Counted from the first letter of the stretch, positions 37,228 through 49,170 are shown. The stretch: 64,000 nucleotides of DNA from Eretmocerus hayati (GCA_029851415.1 CM056743.1:126510305-126574304), one strand, 5' to 3'. The notes: generated by a model not told the origin, from the sequence alone. Numbers and translations are program-made.

Positions 37228-37441
37228 CTTGTCGTATCAACATGCGACGAGCAACAAACTTGAGTTTTTTATTAGTTGGCCTAGGAGTACTCTCAGAGTC
37301 ACTATCCGCACTTCGTTCATTTTCGCTATTTTCTTCGTCGTCTTCTTCTGAGTCACTAGGGATGTGCTGCTGAATCTGTTTCTTCCGGCGACATTTTGTA
37401 GATCTTGAACATTCAAAGAAAGACTTCGTTCTTTTCGGCAT
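37228..37441 (-). CDS. Predicted first coding exon of the transposase
   Basis: ATG at 37,441 opens a 71-residue segment with a basic start (MPKRTKSFFECSRSTKCRRK), then an acidic SDSEEDDEE run and a KKLKF..RRM basic patch that could serve nuclear import. It ends at donor CAAG|GTTATT. Its length of 214 nt leaves one base, exactly the phase needed by the acceptor at 35,284. It lies inside the transposon, on the transposase strand, 202 bp from the divergent gene. The alternative is a separate 80-codon frame ending at 37,199, which I think less likely. Confidence 0.62.
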
Positions 37442-37664
37442 TTCTCAAAAAACTCATGTGCGAGAGTGAAGTAATCAAAAAATGAGTTCGTTCAATGTTT
37501 TGGTGTGGAATAGTAAATATTTTTAAGTCTTAATCATTGATATATTCACGCAGTTAGGTTGCAACACCTATTGTTTTTGCCGGGGATTAGTGTAAATAAA
37601 TACATACATTACTAACCTCTTAACAGAGCTCTTAACCAGTTTTATGAGCGGATCAGTTTGCAAA
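37442..37664. promoter_or_regulatory. Probable bidirectional promoter of the transposon
   Basis: This ~200-bp gap separates the divergent start codons of the transposase first exon (37,441, minus) and the BEN/RS gene (37,644 or 37,665, plus). With no other upstream room inside the element, both genes probably start from here. I see no confident TATA box or initiator. Confidence 0.5.
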
Positions 37665-40600
37665 ATGTATAGTTTGGTACTGTGGAAAACCTCAAAGAAA
37701 AGCGGGATTGTCGAGAGTGATAAAGTGCGAACAAAAAGTGATGGAAAAAAAGAAGCCAAGTCGGGTGACAAGCACTATGCAGTCGTAGTTCTGAAAGAAA
37801 GCGGTGAGTTTTTCTGATCGATCGGAATCGCATGCTATGGTTCACGTATCCAATTCCACGTCTAAGAGTCTCAACCTCCTTCATTAAGAGTATTCTACTC
37901 AATTTGATAGACAATTTGTGCTGTATCTCCTCATTCATAACCTCAATCATTCATTCTCGTTTAATACTTAGAGTATTATTATTCTGCAATAGTGTACAAG
38001 TCTTCGTATGATCTCAATTTTCATAGATGATAAAGAATGGTTGGAGTCATTGAGCGTGACTACAAAGGGCGACGTGATCGTTCCTCGAGAAGCTACAAAA
38101 GCATCAAATATCAAAATTAAACAACAAGCAAATAAGGCTGTGAACGGGAAATCGAAGGCCGCAGACAGAGTCAACAATGCAGCTATGAAGCATTTACTCT
38201 GTGCTCCGAACGTCTTTTCGTTTCAAGAAGAAAAGCCTCAAAATACAAATCATACAGGTGTTGAAGAACCAGAAGCTACATCAAAGGAGAATGAAACATT
38301 CGAAACTACAAGACGAAACATGGGTCAGACCCTGACAGGTGGTCGCCTCGGCGATGGTTCCGGAGAATTAACTAATAGTTCTTTGAAATGTCCTGTGTGT
38401 CATCCTCATTCGAAAGGTGAGAGCTGCGAATAATCGATCTTCATAATAATAATAATTCATCTTGAGTTGGGTAATATTATACCACTACGACATATCTAAT
38501 CAAACTAGCACACTGCGAGGATTCGTTTTGGCATTAACTGTTACATAACAGCCAGTTCGAGCTTGAAATTGAACCAAAAACTGATCCTTATATCGAGGTT
38601 TGTACAAAATTTCAATGAGTTGGAGGTCTATGATTCAAAGATTTGTACCATCGAGCATTGATTGTAATGAAAAAGCAATTCATTCGATATACAGCTAATA
38701 CTCCAAGTGCCAGTATTTTTGCTTTCGAAAATATGGAGAAAAGATCCAATCCGAATCGAAGCGAACTCATCGAAATTCTAACATCGGTAATTATCTACTC
38801 ATCATTTTTTTAGCTAACTGATGGCTCACTTACCTGGAGAAAACACACTGAAAAATTACTTCACTTCACTCTGAACAGTTTTCAACCAAGTTCGAAATAA
38901 AAATTTTTTCGGACATGCCACACCTGCGAATTTTCGCGAGGAATATGAATACAGTATTATTAGCGGTCTAGACATCATAATCTTTGAACACTCACATATG
39001 TTAAAGAGTCAGTCTCAAATCAGAGAGCCCTTTCTTCATGGCACAATACAATGCGATGGAATACTCTATTCGACCAATACCAATGACTGCTATCAATAGT
39101 TAAGTTCGGAAAAAAACTGCCAATGTTGGATTCTCACGAACAAATGAAATACTTCCGTTTCAGTTCCGGTTGATGTTGCTGAATTTCTCATGAGTATTGG
39201 CGAGTTCTTGAAATCTCGTCAAATCTGCCTCGAACTATCTCACCCGGACTTTGACAGTACCTTGCAATTGCTAGAAGTTGACAAGGTATAAATCGTAATA
39301 ATTCGAAGGTATATTTATTTTGAGATGTATAAAAAATGAACTCTCTCCGTTCTAGTCCAAAACAGCATCTCGGATGAGTGGAAATATCTCAAAGAGCAAG
39401 TCGTCTCTTAACGTGAGTTGAACGATTTAGAGCTGGTGAAATGGTATATCTCGTCACATTTCGAATCATCTAAAAATGTGGTACTTCTTTACAGCTTACA
39501 AATGATGAAAAAACTGTGCAAAGTGTTGGCACATTACTCTGCCCATCTGACACGGATATGGTGAGCAAAAAAATCTCTCGTTTGTTGGCAAGAATCATCA
39601 ATGAAATATGTTTAATGACGGTCCATTTGATTATGATCGTATAGGTCGAGTTGATTGAGAATTCTAGAGTGATGATCAAGGCTACAGACAAATTCGTAAT
39701 TGACAGAATGAGTAAAAAGGAACCAAGAGACATGGTTCGAGAATTGTTTCGAAAGATTGTTGGTGAAGATGATCTACTGAGAATGACATGGAGTGGTCGA
39801 AGTAAACAAAACAATTTCATTGCTATCCCCGAGAAAGAAAGAGTGATAATTCAAGGTACGTGGATTCCAAATAACTGCACAAAACTTGAGTACTTTACAG
39901 GTGTTGAAAACTGGAAATATCTCTGAAATTCTTGTGATACAAACTCGAGTGCTTTTCCATATTCAAAGTCACTTTGTTCAGCCTGAATCACTTTGCAATG
40001 ATGTAGACTGTCGTTGCAATCAGATTTATAGATATTTACGCGAATTGAAAATCTCGCTATCTGGAACTATTTTGAGAGAAACTGTGATTTGAAAATAAAT
40101 CCGGGTTTTCTAGTCCACAAACTTGACGAGCTCGTAATCATATGACTCATGAAATTCTTTAATACAAGCACTGAATCAACAGTCGAATTGAGTATAGATG
40201 TATTTCGAGTTTGTTTATGGCTGTAGCATCTTGAGAATATTTGGTAAATTCACTATGCCCTCGCATTTGATTGTGACATTCATCTCAACGCGACATGACC
40301 ACCGGAGTAAATTCTATTCATGGATGCTAACGCGTACGGTATGATAGCTGAATTTTTGATTCATAAGAGGAATGACAGAGATTTGGGTTGTGGATTCGCT
40401 TAGAATTCTGGATGTCGACTTCTTTCATTGACAAAGGAAATACACGAATTCTCAAAATCTATCTCTGAAACACTCTCAATGCGAGTTAATTAGTCATACA
40501 TGATAAATTAATCTACATTCGAAATACATAGGTTTATTATCCCTGATACTTAGTCACGGAATGATCCTAACTGATTGCGATTTTAACTATTCACAGCGTA

Positions 40601-41684
40601 CGTGGAAAACGCCACACACCCAAAATATAGACTGAAGTTCAAAGAATTCAAAGACTGCGTTACGGCTTTCTGCAACCAACTGAGGCAAGATAAGAAAAAG
40701 AAAGGTGACAGCGTAGATGAAAAAAGTAATCTCCTCGAAATCAAGAAGAAAGAAGGGAATGAAATAAGAAATGAAGATAATTCCAAATCAGAGAAGAGAG
40801 AAGTCAGCGGAGAAGATTTGTCAAGTGAAGACTCAAGCACCGAGTGTTGGAGAAAAAAGAAAACCACTACTAAGTCATCAAATAATAATGATACGGAGAG
40901 ATTCCGAAAGACTGATAAGAAAAGAAGGAAAAGATCAAGTGCCAGCTCTTCAGATAGTGAGCAAGAAGGTGAAGATTCCGGAGAAGACGGTCCGATCATT
41001 GAACATGAAGATTCATCAAACGGTAATTCTAATAAAATCAATGAGAAGGAGCTCTCGAGTGAGGAAAACAAGATTGATTCGAACGACGACTGCAAAGGAC
41101 AATCAAATAACCTAAACGATATGAAAAACACTGAAGATCAAGACATTGCATCAGTCGCAAGTTTTGTCGACGGGGAGAGCTTGTCCCTCGACGTGCAACT
41201 TATTTCACCGAAACAGACTACAGAGTCTCATAACTCTCGTGCGGTCAATCCACAGGGGAAACTGGATATGAGTGAAACTAATCGGGTAAGAGCCAGTCAG
41301 GGCTTCATGAGCTCATGTCAACCATTTCGCTACGAAAAAGCCAGAGATACTGACGGAAATCTGAAGGGAAATAGTGCAAAATCTGACTCCGGAATATTGC
41401 CATCGAAATTTCTCACAGGAAAAACTATCGAGAAAGGTCTTAGTTGTGAAAATGATTACCGTGACGTGAATTTTGTACAAGAAACTGAGCAACATGCCAG
41501 GAAGCAACATTCTCGGAGATCGAATTCTGCAAGTCCTCATAAGGCCAAGAAACGCAATAGATCTCGAAGTCGATCAAGGTCAACTTCGAGGAAAAGACAC
41601 CATCGTCATCATCGCCGTCATAAGTCATCTCACCACTCCAAGAAATCGAAGAAAAGCCATCGTCGAAGCCGATCGAGAGACTAA
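37644..41684 (+). CDS. BEN-like domain protein with RS-rich tail, multi-exon transposon cargo
   Basis: Spliced model: 37,644-37,803; 38,027-38,416; 38,695-38,786; 39,164-39,285; 39,356-39,412; 39,495-39,560; 39,645-39,855; 40,597-41,684. All introns are GT-AG and phases fit except between the third and fourth, where one base is missing; a small exon starting at 38,814 after TTTTTTTAG would repair it. Start: ATG 37,644, or codon 8 (37,665), where a YSLVLW module begins, as in many insect BEN proteins. The BEN-like domain spans exons 7-8: DMVRELFRKIVGEDDLL, WSGRS, then PEKERVIIQAYVEN and FKDCVTAFCNQ, matching the helix pattern of BEN DNA-binding domains. The last exon is Ser/Lys/Glu-rich and ends in ~45 residues of RS dipeptides and His/Lys/Arg clusters, as in splicing-factor tails. 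AATAAA at 41,751 is a good poly-A signal. Its role in the transposon (DNA or repeat binding, or a captured host gene) is inference. Confidence 0.68.
40597..41684 (+). CDS. Terminal exon of the BEN/RS-protein gene
   Basis: An open frame of ~360 codons after acceptor TTCACAG (40,591-40,596). Its first ~28 residues complete the BEN-like domain. The middle is low-complexity Glu/Ser/Lys/Asn with repeated SSEDS and SGED words. The last ~45 residues are Arg-Ser dipeptides and histidine/lysine/arginine clusters. The stop is TAA at 41,682-41,684. Confidence 0.8.
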
Positions 41685-41750
41685 TGAAATGTCTACATTA
41701 TCCTTGATTCTTGTTAAGTTCATTGTATTATCTGGTTTGTTTTTCAATGA

Positions 41751-41756
41751 AATAAA
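41751..41756 (+). terminator. Polyadenylation signal AATAAA of the BEN/RS gene
   Basis: A canonical hexamer 67 bp after the stop, within the transposon and before the right inverted repeat. Confidence 0.65.
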
Positions 41757-42185
41757 GATTAGAAATTAATTCTTTCGATTTCGCAAAATTTGGTGCATAG
41801 ATGTTCATTCCCCCTTTCAGCACGGGCCCTAACTTTGGCACATGGGAAGACGAGCGTACAAAAGTAGATATTTGAATAATTCTTGTGGAATTTAGATACC
41901 TCAAGGGCTGCAATAATTTTCTGAATTCTCTCGGATTTTTCTTCCAATGCATATCAAAGTTATAAAGTTTTCGCCAGTTTATCCTACCTGTCCATAATTG
42001 TGGACATCCGTGCTGGAAGGGTTAAGAAAAATTGTTAAAACCGTTCTTCATGAATGAATAGAAGTTTTTCCACTTCAAATACGAAATATCTACGAATCTC
42101 GCAGGATGATAGTTGAGAGAAAAAATTTTCTTGAGAAAGTTCCGAGTTGTCAATTGACTTGAATAGTGAAATAGTCTTATAATAC

Positions 42186-42486
42186 ATATCTAAAATGACT
42201 CCCGAGCTCCTCGGGCTCATTGAGCTTCTGTAAATGGTTGATTTTGCAAAACTACGCGAATTCCACATCTTTTCCTTACCATAATCCATACGTTTTCCAC
42301 ATCGGCTCCATGAAATATCTCCACCATATCATTCCCACATGAAACATGCATACCACAGCTCGGCCTCACGCAATCTTCATGTTGTCCGCATGTGGATTTG
42401 TGTCAATAGCCACATGTGGGTGCTAAATGTTCCTCACATGTGGTTCACATGTTTTTAACATGTGGACCCCATGAAATCATTTTTAC
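42186..42486 (-). repeat. Right long terminal inverted repeat (301 bp)
   Basis: The reverse complement of 32,491-32,791, same length and no indels. The differences I see are a G/A change around 42,375, a C/T change near 42,257 and one close to the inner edge. It is followed outside by ACGGGTAG. Confidence 0.93.
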
Positions 42487-43524
42487 ACGGGTAGGTACTA
42501 ATAGGGCAGACATGTCCTCTAGTTAGTGGACGAAATGAGCTTGCCAGCAAAGTGAGGGTATATCTTCTTATCACGAGACCCTAAAATGATCATCAGATGG
42601 GGCATTTTGGGGTTAAACTTATAGAAAATATTTTTACCGAGACGGTCTCGGATATACAATGAGTCGAGCAATGAGTTGAATAATTCGAAATTGAACATTA
42701 CGTCGAAGTGAATTAGTAGATAATAGTTATAGCGGCATAGATGATGGACCATTTCCCATACTTCGTGAATGTTGCCTGTTTCGTTCTCGGATTTCTTTAG
42801 CTTCCAATCTTACATCGAAGAACTGACTCTCTCTCATTGTCCGATCGAAAATCAAAGTTATTCATCAGGTGCCGTTTATTCCATATTCATTAAAGTAAAC
42901 ATTGGAAAAGAAATTGAGTTCCTCATGTAGTAAACATTTTTTATTCCTTTACCAGATCTTACAATTTAGCATTCAAGAAGCAAGCTATACATCCAAAGTA
43001 AATGACGCGGGCTAAGCTTGGAGCTTTGGCCACCAGATGGCGGCAGCTCTCTCGGGTTTTCACGCGACGTTGTTCTGCCCGCGTAGAATATATATCTCAA
43101 CCCGTTCTCCTCCAGTCTGATGTTGTGAGCTCCGGAAATTCCAAGCCATGCTGATGTCGACGTGCTTTCCACGTTATAGGCATATATATGTATACACTCT
43201 CCCGCACACATACTCGACAACCTCACGCGACGATCGCACGTACACGAGAACAGAAGATAAACTTCGTCTCTGATGGCTGTGCGCGATGCCGCGGGCTCTG
43301 CTGATGTACCAACCAACTGTGTGCTGGTAGTCTACTTGGTTGATGTGTGCTATATCTTGTAGCTTGCACACTATTACATACAAAGCATCAGCTGTGAAGC
43401 TCTTTGCTGATTATGAGGTTGCAGTTTTTCCTTTTGGACTCCCACTCTGAGGACGGGGGGGGGGGCAAAATGTAGTGTTCAATGAAGGTCTGTTGCAAAT
43501 TTTTCAATCTGATAATCGGATACG
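42487..43524. other. No gene recognised
   Basis: A 77-codon minus frame (42,519-42,752; begins MVHHLCRYNYYLLIHFD) looks more protein-like than its surroundings, but I recognise no family and find no flanking exons. Poly-G lies at 43,455-43,465. Confidence 0.4.
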
Positions 43525-43760
43525 AAATAGTATATTACGCAACAAGTGCGAGAAGGTCAATTTCCGCACAAGTTGCCAAACGAGTGCGAGAAGTTAATAT
43601 TCACGCACACTTTGGAACTTCTCGCACAGCCAGAAGAACACATTTAAGCAAATATGTACTTCTGGGTGTGCGAGAAGTTTCGAAGTGTACGTGAATGTTA
43701 CTTCTCGCGCGAGTTGGCAACGTGTGCAGAAACTTCTCGCACGTGTTGCGTATACTATTT
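43525..43760. mobile_element. Foldback element built on TGCGAGAAGT words
   Basis: The left end AATAGTATATTACGCAACAA and right end GTTGCGTATACTATT are inverted. Between them TGCGAGAAG(T) and its inverse ACTTCTCGCAC recur about seven times with (C/G)ACGTGAATGTTA-type spacers. The words continue to about 44,000 beyond the right end, so the true element may be longer. The end sequence matches that of 51,930-52,155. Confidence 0.75.
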
Positions 43761-44050
43761 TTTGCAACTGTGCGCGAAGTTGTAATTAAATGCACCACTG
43801 TCCGAGCAAGATCATCTTGAGAACGAAGTTTTCAAGAAAGGCCAAATTCAGAGGGATGACGTGACATCATATTTTGGAACTGTGCGTGAATGAAAATGCA
43901 TTAGAGCGAGAAGTTACATTTACGCACACTTCACCAGTGCGTAAATGTAGACCTGTGCGAGAAATCATTCACGCATTACTTCTCGCACTGTAAATAATGA
44001 AGAGAAGTCTCATTTTTTTACAACTTTGCGCACACAGTTGCAAAAATTTA
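43761..44050. repeat. Further TGCGAGAAGT-type words (extension of the foldback)
   Basis: AGCGAGAAGTTACATTTACG, CACTTCACCAGTGCGTAAAT, GTGCGAGAAATC and ACTTCTCGCACTGT follow in mixed orientation. They look like a second, more decayed array. Confidence 0.55.
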
Positions 44051-44305
44051 ATTTAATAAACTCTACCTTGATCAATGATAATTTTGAAATCATGATCATT
44101 GCTGAACTTCATCGCCAATAATGAAATCGTTGACGTGATGACTACCAACAGTTGCGTTCTGGTGTTACACTGCTGTACATGAAGACAATTTTACCAGCCG
44201 TCATTGATTCAGGTACGAATCCAGGGCTCGGCCTTGGAGGGGGCGATTGGGTCTTAGGGGGGTATTTCCTTAGGGGGGGGGGGGGCAGGACGATCGCCCT
44301 TAGAT

Positions 44306-44728
44306 AGTCTCTTTTTTTAATTCATTTGAATCACGGGGCAATAGAAGCAATGCTTTCGAATTTGCCGCGCATGGCTTCCAATTGCGCATAATTCCAGTGT
44401 ACGGCGCCTCATGATCTTCTTGCTTTCGCAAGTCGATTTTGAATCGCAAGCATACAATAAAGTCCTCGATGCGAACAGAGGCAAGCGTCTGCCCAAAGCA
44501 TCCAAAGGGGCACTGATGAGGTGGCTCTGGACTGCTGCACCGAAACGCTTAATAATTTTTGACTGCGATCTCAAGATCGTAATTCTCCTTGTCACCTTTG
44601 ACCACCTCATACTAAAGAGGCGGACATGGAGTGGGTTAACTATTTGGACCTGAGAGCGATAGAGTCTCTTTTTTGAATCCATTTGAATCACGGGTCGATA
44701 GAAGCAATGAAGCAATACTTTTGAATTT
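44306..44728. repeat. Direct repeat pair (~60 bp) flanking ~300 bp
   Basis: AGTCTCTTTTTT(T/G)AAT.CATTTGAATCACGGG.C(A/G)ATAGAAGCAATG occurs at 44,306-44,363 and 44,663-44,728, the second with a small duplicated AAGCAAT. The enclosed block has a 132-codon minus frame that reads through both repeats, without recognisable similarity. Poly-G precedes the first copy (about 44,273-44,285). Confidence 0.7.
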
Positions 44729-44734
44729 AGAAGA

Positions 44735-45200
44735 AAAACTGATAATTTTTGTCTTCAAAAATAAATTTGATACCAATATAGACTTCTCTTGGGTTTTAGG
44801 TGACATGGATCTTTCTCGTGGTTATCTCATCAACTTCTTACTTAATGTTTTGAAGGGATAATTTCTGATATCTTGAGAGTGTAGCGAGGGCTTATGAATT
44901 TCAAAATAACAATTGGTCTTGTAACGATTAATCTTATGCAACGAATCACAAAGCACAGTCCAACTATCGATTCACATGATCGGTATTTCCTAAAATGTCC
45001 AAGTCAAAGAGTACTGAAAAGTCAGAGTTTAACCACGCACTGGGGGCGATAACAAATGTCATAGGGAAGTGAGCAGAGCGCCCCGTTGAGCACCTTATGA
45101 AACAGCATCTCTCATGGGCATGGCAAAATAAATTCGTAACGCTTACGCAATCCATATTCCATTTCTCCAAAAGCGTACAGCAGAGTGGCGCTCACGTACG

Positions 45201-45281
<81 letters not shown>

Positions 45282-48200
45282 CTCGTAGAGGTGTATCATC
45301 ATACAAAACTTTGACATGATGATGATGTCGTTCGATCTTAAACGGTTTTAATTGAGCTTTTGCTCGCGTAAGAGCTTATATTTGCAAGGGTTTTTCATCG
45401 CTACGAGCGCGAGGAATCTTTTGCACTCTTTCGAAGCTGCAGGTGGATAAGAATATAAGTACGCAGTGAGAAGAAGAGTAGAGAGGGAAAAGTCTGCGTT
45501 GGGATATTGCGCAACGAGTACGGACTGACACTATGCTTGTGCACGTTATGTGTATGGTGTTGTGTGAGGAATGGATTGTATGTCTTGAGAAGAATCTAGG
45601 GAGTGCATTTTTTCTGGAAAGATAGTCGTTATAGATAACTCATTTTCTTAAAATTAAGGAATTCAACAAGGAAATCTGCTTCGTTGGTTGCCTAGGCCGA
45701 AGGAAGGTTGATGAAGGCAATGCTTAGTATCTGCATTCTTGTCTTTCTCTCTATCAGTCTTCATTTTCAATGTTAGGATCAGGAATTTTGGTACTTCGGC
45801 TTTCAATTTCGTAACCAGGGTTGAGCCCAGGGTTGAATTTCGAATGGCATTTCATTTTCATCGAGATCAAAACGTATTTAATAGAATTCCGCGATAGATT
45901 CAAGTAAAAATGACGAGTCAGGAAATGGAACAAAATTAAAAAACTGATTCCAGTCTGAGTCCGATTCTCGTTCCAGACGCACTCCTGTTTATCGCATTGT
46001 GTTGCTTACCTACACAGGTTTCTTCTTTCCATACAACCGCTCCAGAAACGTGTTTTTTGGAAAAAAATCTGACGTATTTTTAAGTATGACTGTGCTACAG
46101 TGACACGATCTTCCAAAAATGTTGCTATGTGCGTTTCTGTATACTTACACCATAACCGTATATGCATGTAAGCCGATGTTCCACTTCTGCACTATGAACT
46201 TATAGTCGTCCACCATAAGGGCAATCTCTCACTTTTGATGGTCGATCAGCAATTAATACCTCATTGGGCAATTTCTCTATCTGGGACGGGATGAATCGCC
46301 AAAAAACAGATATATTTTACCCATAGCGTAGCTATCACGTGTTTGTGTGCTTGGGCGCAAGCACTTCGCAGAGTTCAAGCCTCGCTCACAATGCACATTC
46401 AGAAATGAACGATTGTACCCGCGTCATGCATTTGGTGCACGTAAGGTGCGGGAGGCAGTGAGGTTATGTAGTAGTATTAAAGTTGAAACATTTTGTTATA
46501 TGTATATATGTTTATACTCTATAGAGCTCAGAGCTTGCGTAACGCCTTGCTAGCCGCGGGCTTTTTACGCTGCAACTGCGCGCCGCCTTTGACTCTGTGC
46601 TGCATCACCGATCGGCTTTAACGACTGATGCACAAAAAACATCACCAAGAGATCTCCACGAGGCTGTTGCGGCTATATGGCAAGCCCGTTGCTGGATCCT
46701 TGCTCCGATTTTGCAGAGGTATGACTGCGTATTTAACATTCACACTCTCAAGTATAAAAAGCTCTCATTGATGTCTTTGCATGATGACGGTGGTACGGTG
46801 GTGAGTTTGACTGGTTTTCGGCTTAATCATGGGGGGGGGGGGGAGTCGATCAAAGTGGTGCTCATTTTCTCACCCATGCAATGACTTTTTCGCTCGCCTG
46901 AGATTGGACCTATCTCATAGTTATCATTTGAAGATGACAGCTCAGGGCATCAAATCGATACGTTTCCGGGGGAATCAACCATTTCTGTCGTATTATATAG
47001 CTATGAGAACCATATAACGTCAGATATCAAGATTTTCGTTAACAATCATAATTAATTACACTCTGAACAACCGCTGTTTTTTCATTCTCGATCTTTCATA
47101 ATGGTAATAGATTTTGGATGATCCAAGACTTATTCTAGACAGTAGATATTGAACGGGGTTCATCAATGAAACTTTGTGTTAATAATCAAATGTGCAAACT
47201 TTTGTTGAATCGGTTCTTAATCATGTTTCGACTTTTAGAAGAGATCATCTCGTGGGACTCATCATAAAAGTAATATGAAGATGAAATAATTTGAGGAAAA
47301 ATTTTCCATCTTTATCCTCAAAAACAGTTCACAACCCTAAACATACCATTTAGAAAAGTTTGCAAGTCCACTCTGATCTATTCATTGAAGCGTGTAAGAG
47401 GATGATATGGCCCGCATGCAAAAACTCTGCCTATCGAATTCAAGCATGTAATAGGCGTGAGCTTTGTTGAGAATGGCTAAGAGGGTTGGAGTGGAAACTA
47501 GGGAACAAGTTACTCGTAAATAAAACACACGGATGGTTTGCTCGCGGGGCGCCAAGCTATACGCGGGGAAAAAATTGTCCCAAGCAGAAAGAGAGGCGAA
47601 AGTCAAAAAGCTGTCTCATTAAAATTCCACTCTCGTGTGTATATATAAAAAAAAACTGCCAGTACAACTCTACTAGCTCAACTCGTATCCTCACTTACAC
47701 AGAAATAAAGTGTTTGCGTGAAAAAGAATAATGTGCACTCATACTGGCACACCTGTGTTTATAAAGCCGTGTACAGAGAGGCCGGCAGGTGTTTCCGGAG
47801 CTTCTTCCTCTCTTTCTATTCTCGTTCTCGATATTCCTTGGTCAGTACAGCTGTTGTAAACGTATTTGGGGTGCGTTTGAAGGGGTTGAATATTTGGTGC
47901 CTGGTTCCTATGTCCTGGTATTGGACTATCATACGACCAATCAATTTAGATTTACAAACGAGAATCCTATTTCATAATTAGTTGGGTTATGTCAGATTGT
48001 GGCCACGCAGGCGTTGCGTAGTCGTGATTATATATTAGATGTATCAACATACTTACTAACTCTGATCAAATTACATATTTGGTGGACATTTATCAACATG
48101 TTAATACCGATTTCGGGCGATTTACACGATAGAAAATCGTCCTTTTTCTGCAAAGATGATTTCTATCTTGAGTCACTATTTTTTTTCATGTGATGCGGAC

Positions 48201-49158
48201 CTCAAAAGTGCTAACGTGTAATAGGTAACCTCAACTACAAACGGCCTACCTTACTACCACATACTCGACAGCGAACACCTTCCACGGCTCGAGAGGGCCA
48301 GAGTAAGTGTCAGTAATTAGGAAAATGTGTGGGTACGAAGGTGGATTACCGAGGCAATAGACCCCGTGGTCTGGAAGTCTAGATCCGTAAGGCCGCGAGA
48401 GTCATACGATGACGATCATTGCTGGTTCACTAGCTGCATTTCATTGACAAGATTCCGAGATTACTACCAAAATTTAGGATTAACTTACACACGAGAATCG
48501 GCAGCCGCATGATGCTGAAAATTCTGCGGCGTCGAAATCTCTCCAAGTACTTACAATTTTTGCCTAACCTAAGGGACTGTCCAATGAATAGTTAAGGAGT
48601 TCTTAGTTGAGGAGGTAAGGCAGTGGGGCCACATGGAGCAAAACATTTGGCGCGAACGCACGATAAACCGTAAGTGCGACAAGGAGGTTAGAGTGGCGCG
48701 AAGTGTCGCGTCTTTGTCGTACTCACAGCTGATATGGGTACAACATGGCGTTCCCGCCAACTCTTTTGATTGTATGACCGTACCCTAATGGTTGATGCCA
48801 AAAATTTTACAGACAACTACTATCTTGGGGGAGCAGGGGCTCGAGCAGGGGTCTGGACTTTCCGAAAATTTCCTCGCAGTCGGCAAATTGATTGTCAATG
48901 AACAGTCTCTAGCCAAAAACCAATCAATTCATACAATTGTACTTATTTCTGTCTACCTTCAAGATTTAGAAACATTTCAATCCGCCCCACACAACATCAT
49001 ACGGTATATCTGCTACATTTAATGATCAATAACTAAAATGTTTCATCCACGTTCCACGCGTAAAAGTAGAGTTTCCCAGATACTATATCAAGTTTATACT
49101 GTACTATGAGAATCATCAACGTGGTCATATCATCGTTCAAAGCTGGCTATATATAATA
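44735..49158. other. No gene recognised (~4.4 kb)
   Basis: A long (CT)n lies at 45,205-45,276 and a poly-G at about 46,831-46,843. A plus segment at 46,597-46,722 (contains DLHEAVAAIWQARCW) ends near a donor-like GTATGA and is the most exon-like stretch, but it is unrecognised. At 48,570-48,790 the ends TAAGGGACTGTCCAATGA and, inverted, TTAGGGTACGGTCATACAA suggest a poorly preserved MITE. Confidence 0.45.
45205..45276. repeat. (CT)n microsatellite
   Basis: About 36 CT units. The minus frame through it encodes an Arg-Glu run and is not a gene. Confidence 0.97.
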
Positions 49159-49170
49159 CATATTTGAGTA

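Larger units (their letters stand above)
32491..42486. mobile_element. ~10-kb CACTA/EnSpm-type transposon with 301-bp inverted repeats and two genes
   Basis: Two 301-bp inverted repeats (32,491-32,791 and 42,186-42,486) enclose a minus-strand Tnp2-like transposase, a plus-strand BEN/RS-protein gene and a nested foldback element. Their identity (about three differences, no indels) implies recent insertion or recent gene conversion. The right outer flank continues ACGGG and then TAG, while the left flank reads TAG directly against the repeat. One reading is that the true terminus is CCCGTGTAAAAATG, that the left tip lost five bases, and that TAG is a 3-bp target duplication, as expected for CACTA elements; this is inference. 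The transposase class is supported by its motifs, whereas inverted repeats this long are unusual for CACTA elements. Confidence 0.82.

Noticed and set aside
40583..41131. 182-codon minus frame
   Set aside because: Antisense shadow of the Ser/Glu-rich last exon of the BEN/RS gene.
44317..44715. 132-codon minus frame as a gene
   Set aside because: It runs through both copies of a direct repeat, which explains its similar ends; no recognised motif.
45112..45306. 64-codon minus frame with an Arg-Glu run
   Set aside because: Encoded by the (CT)n microsatellite.
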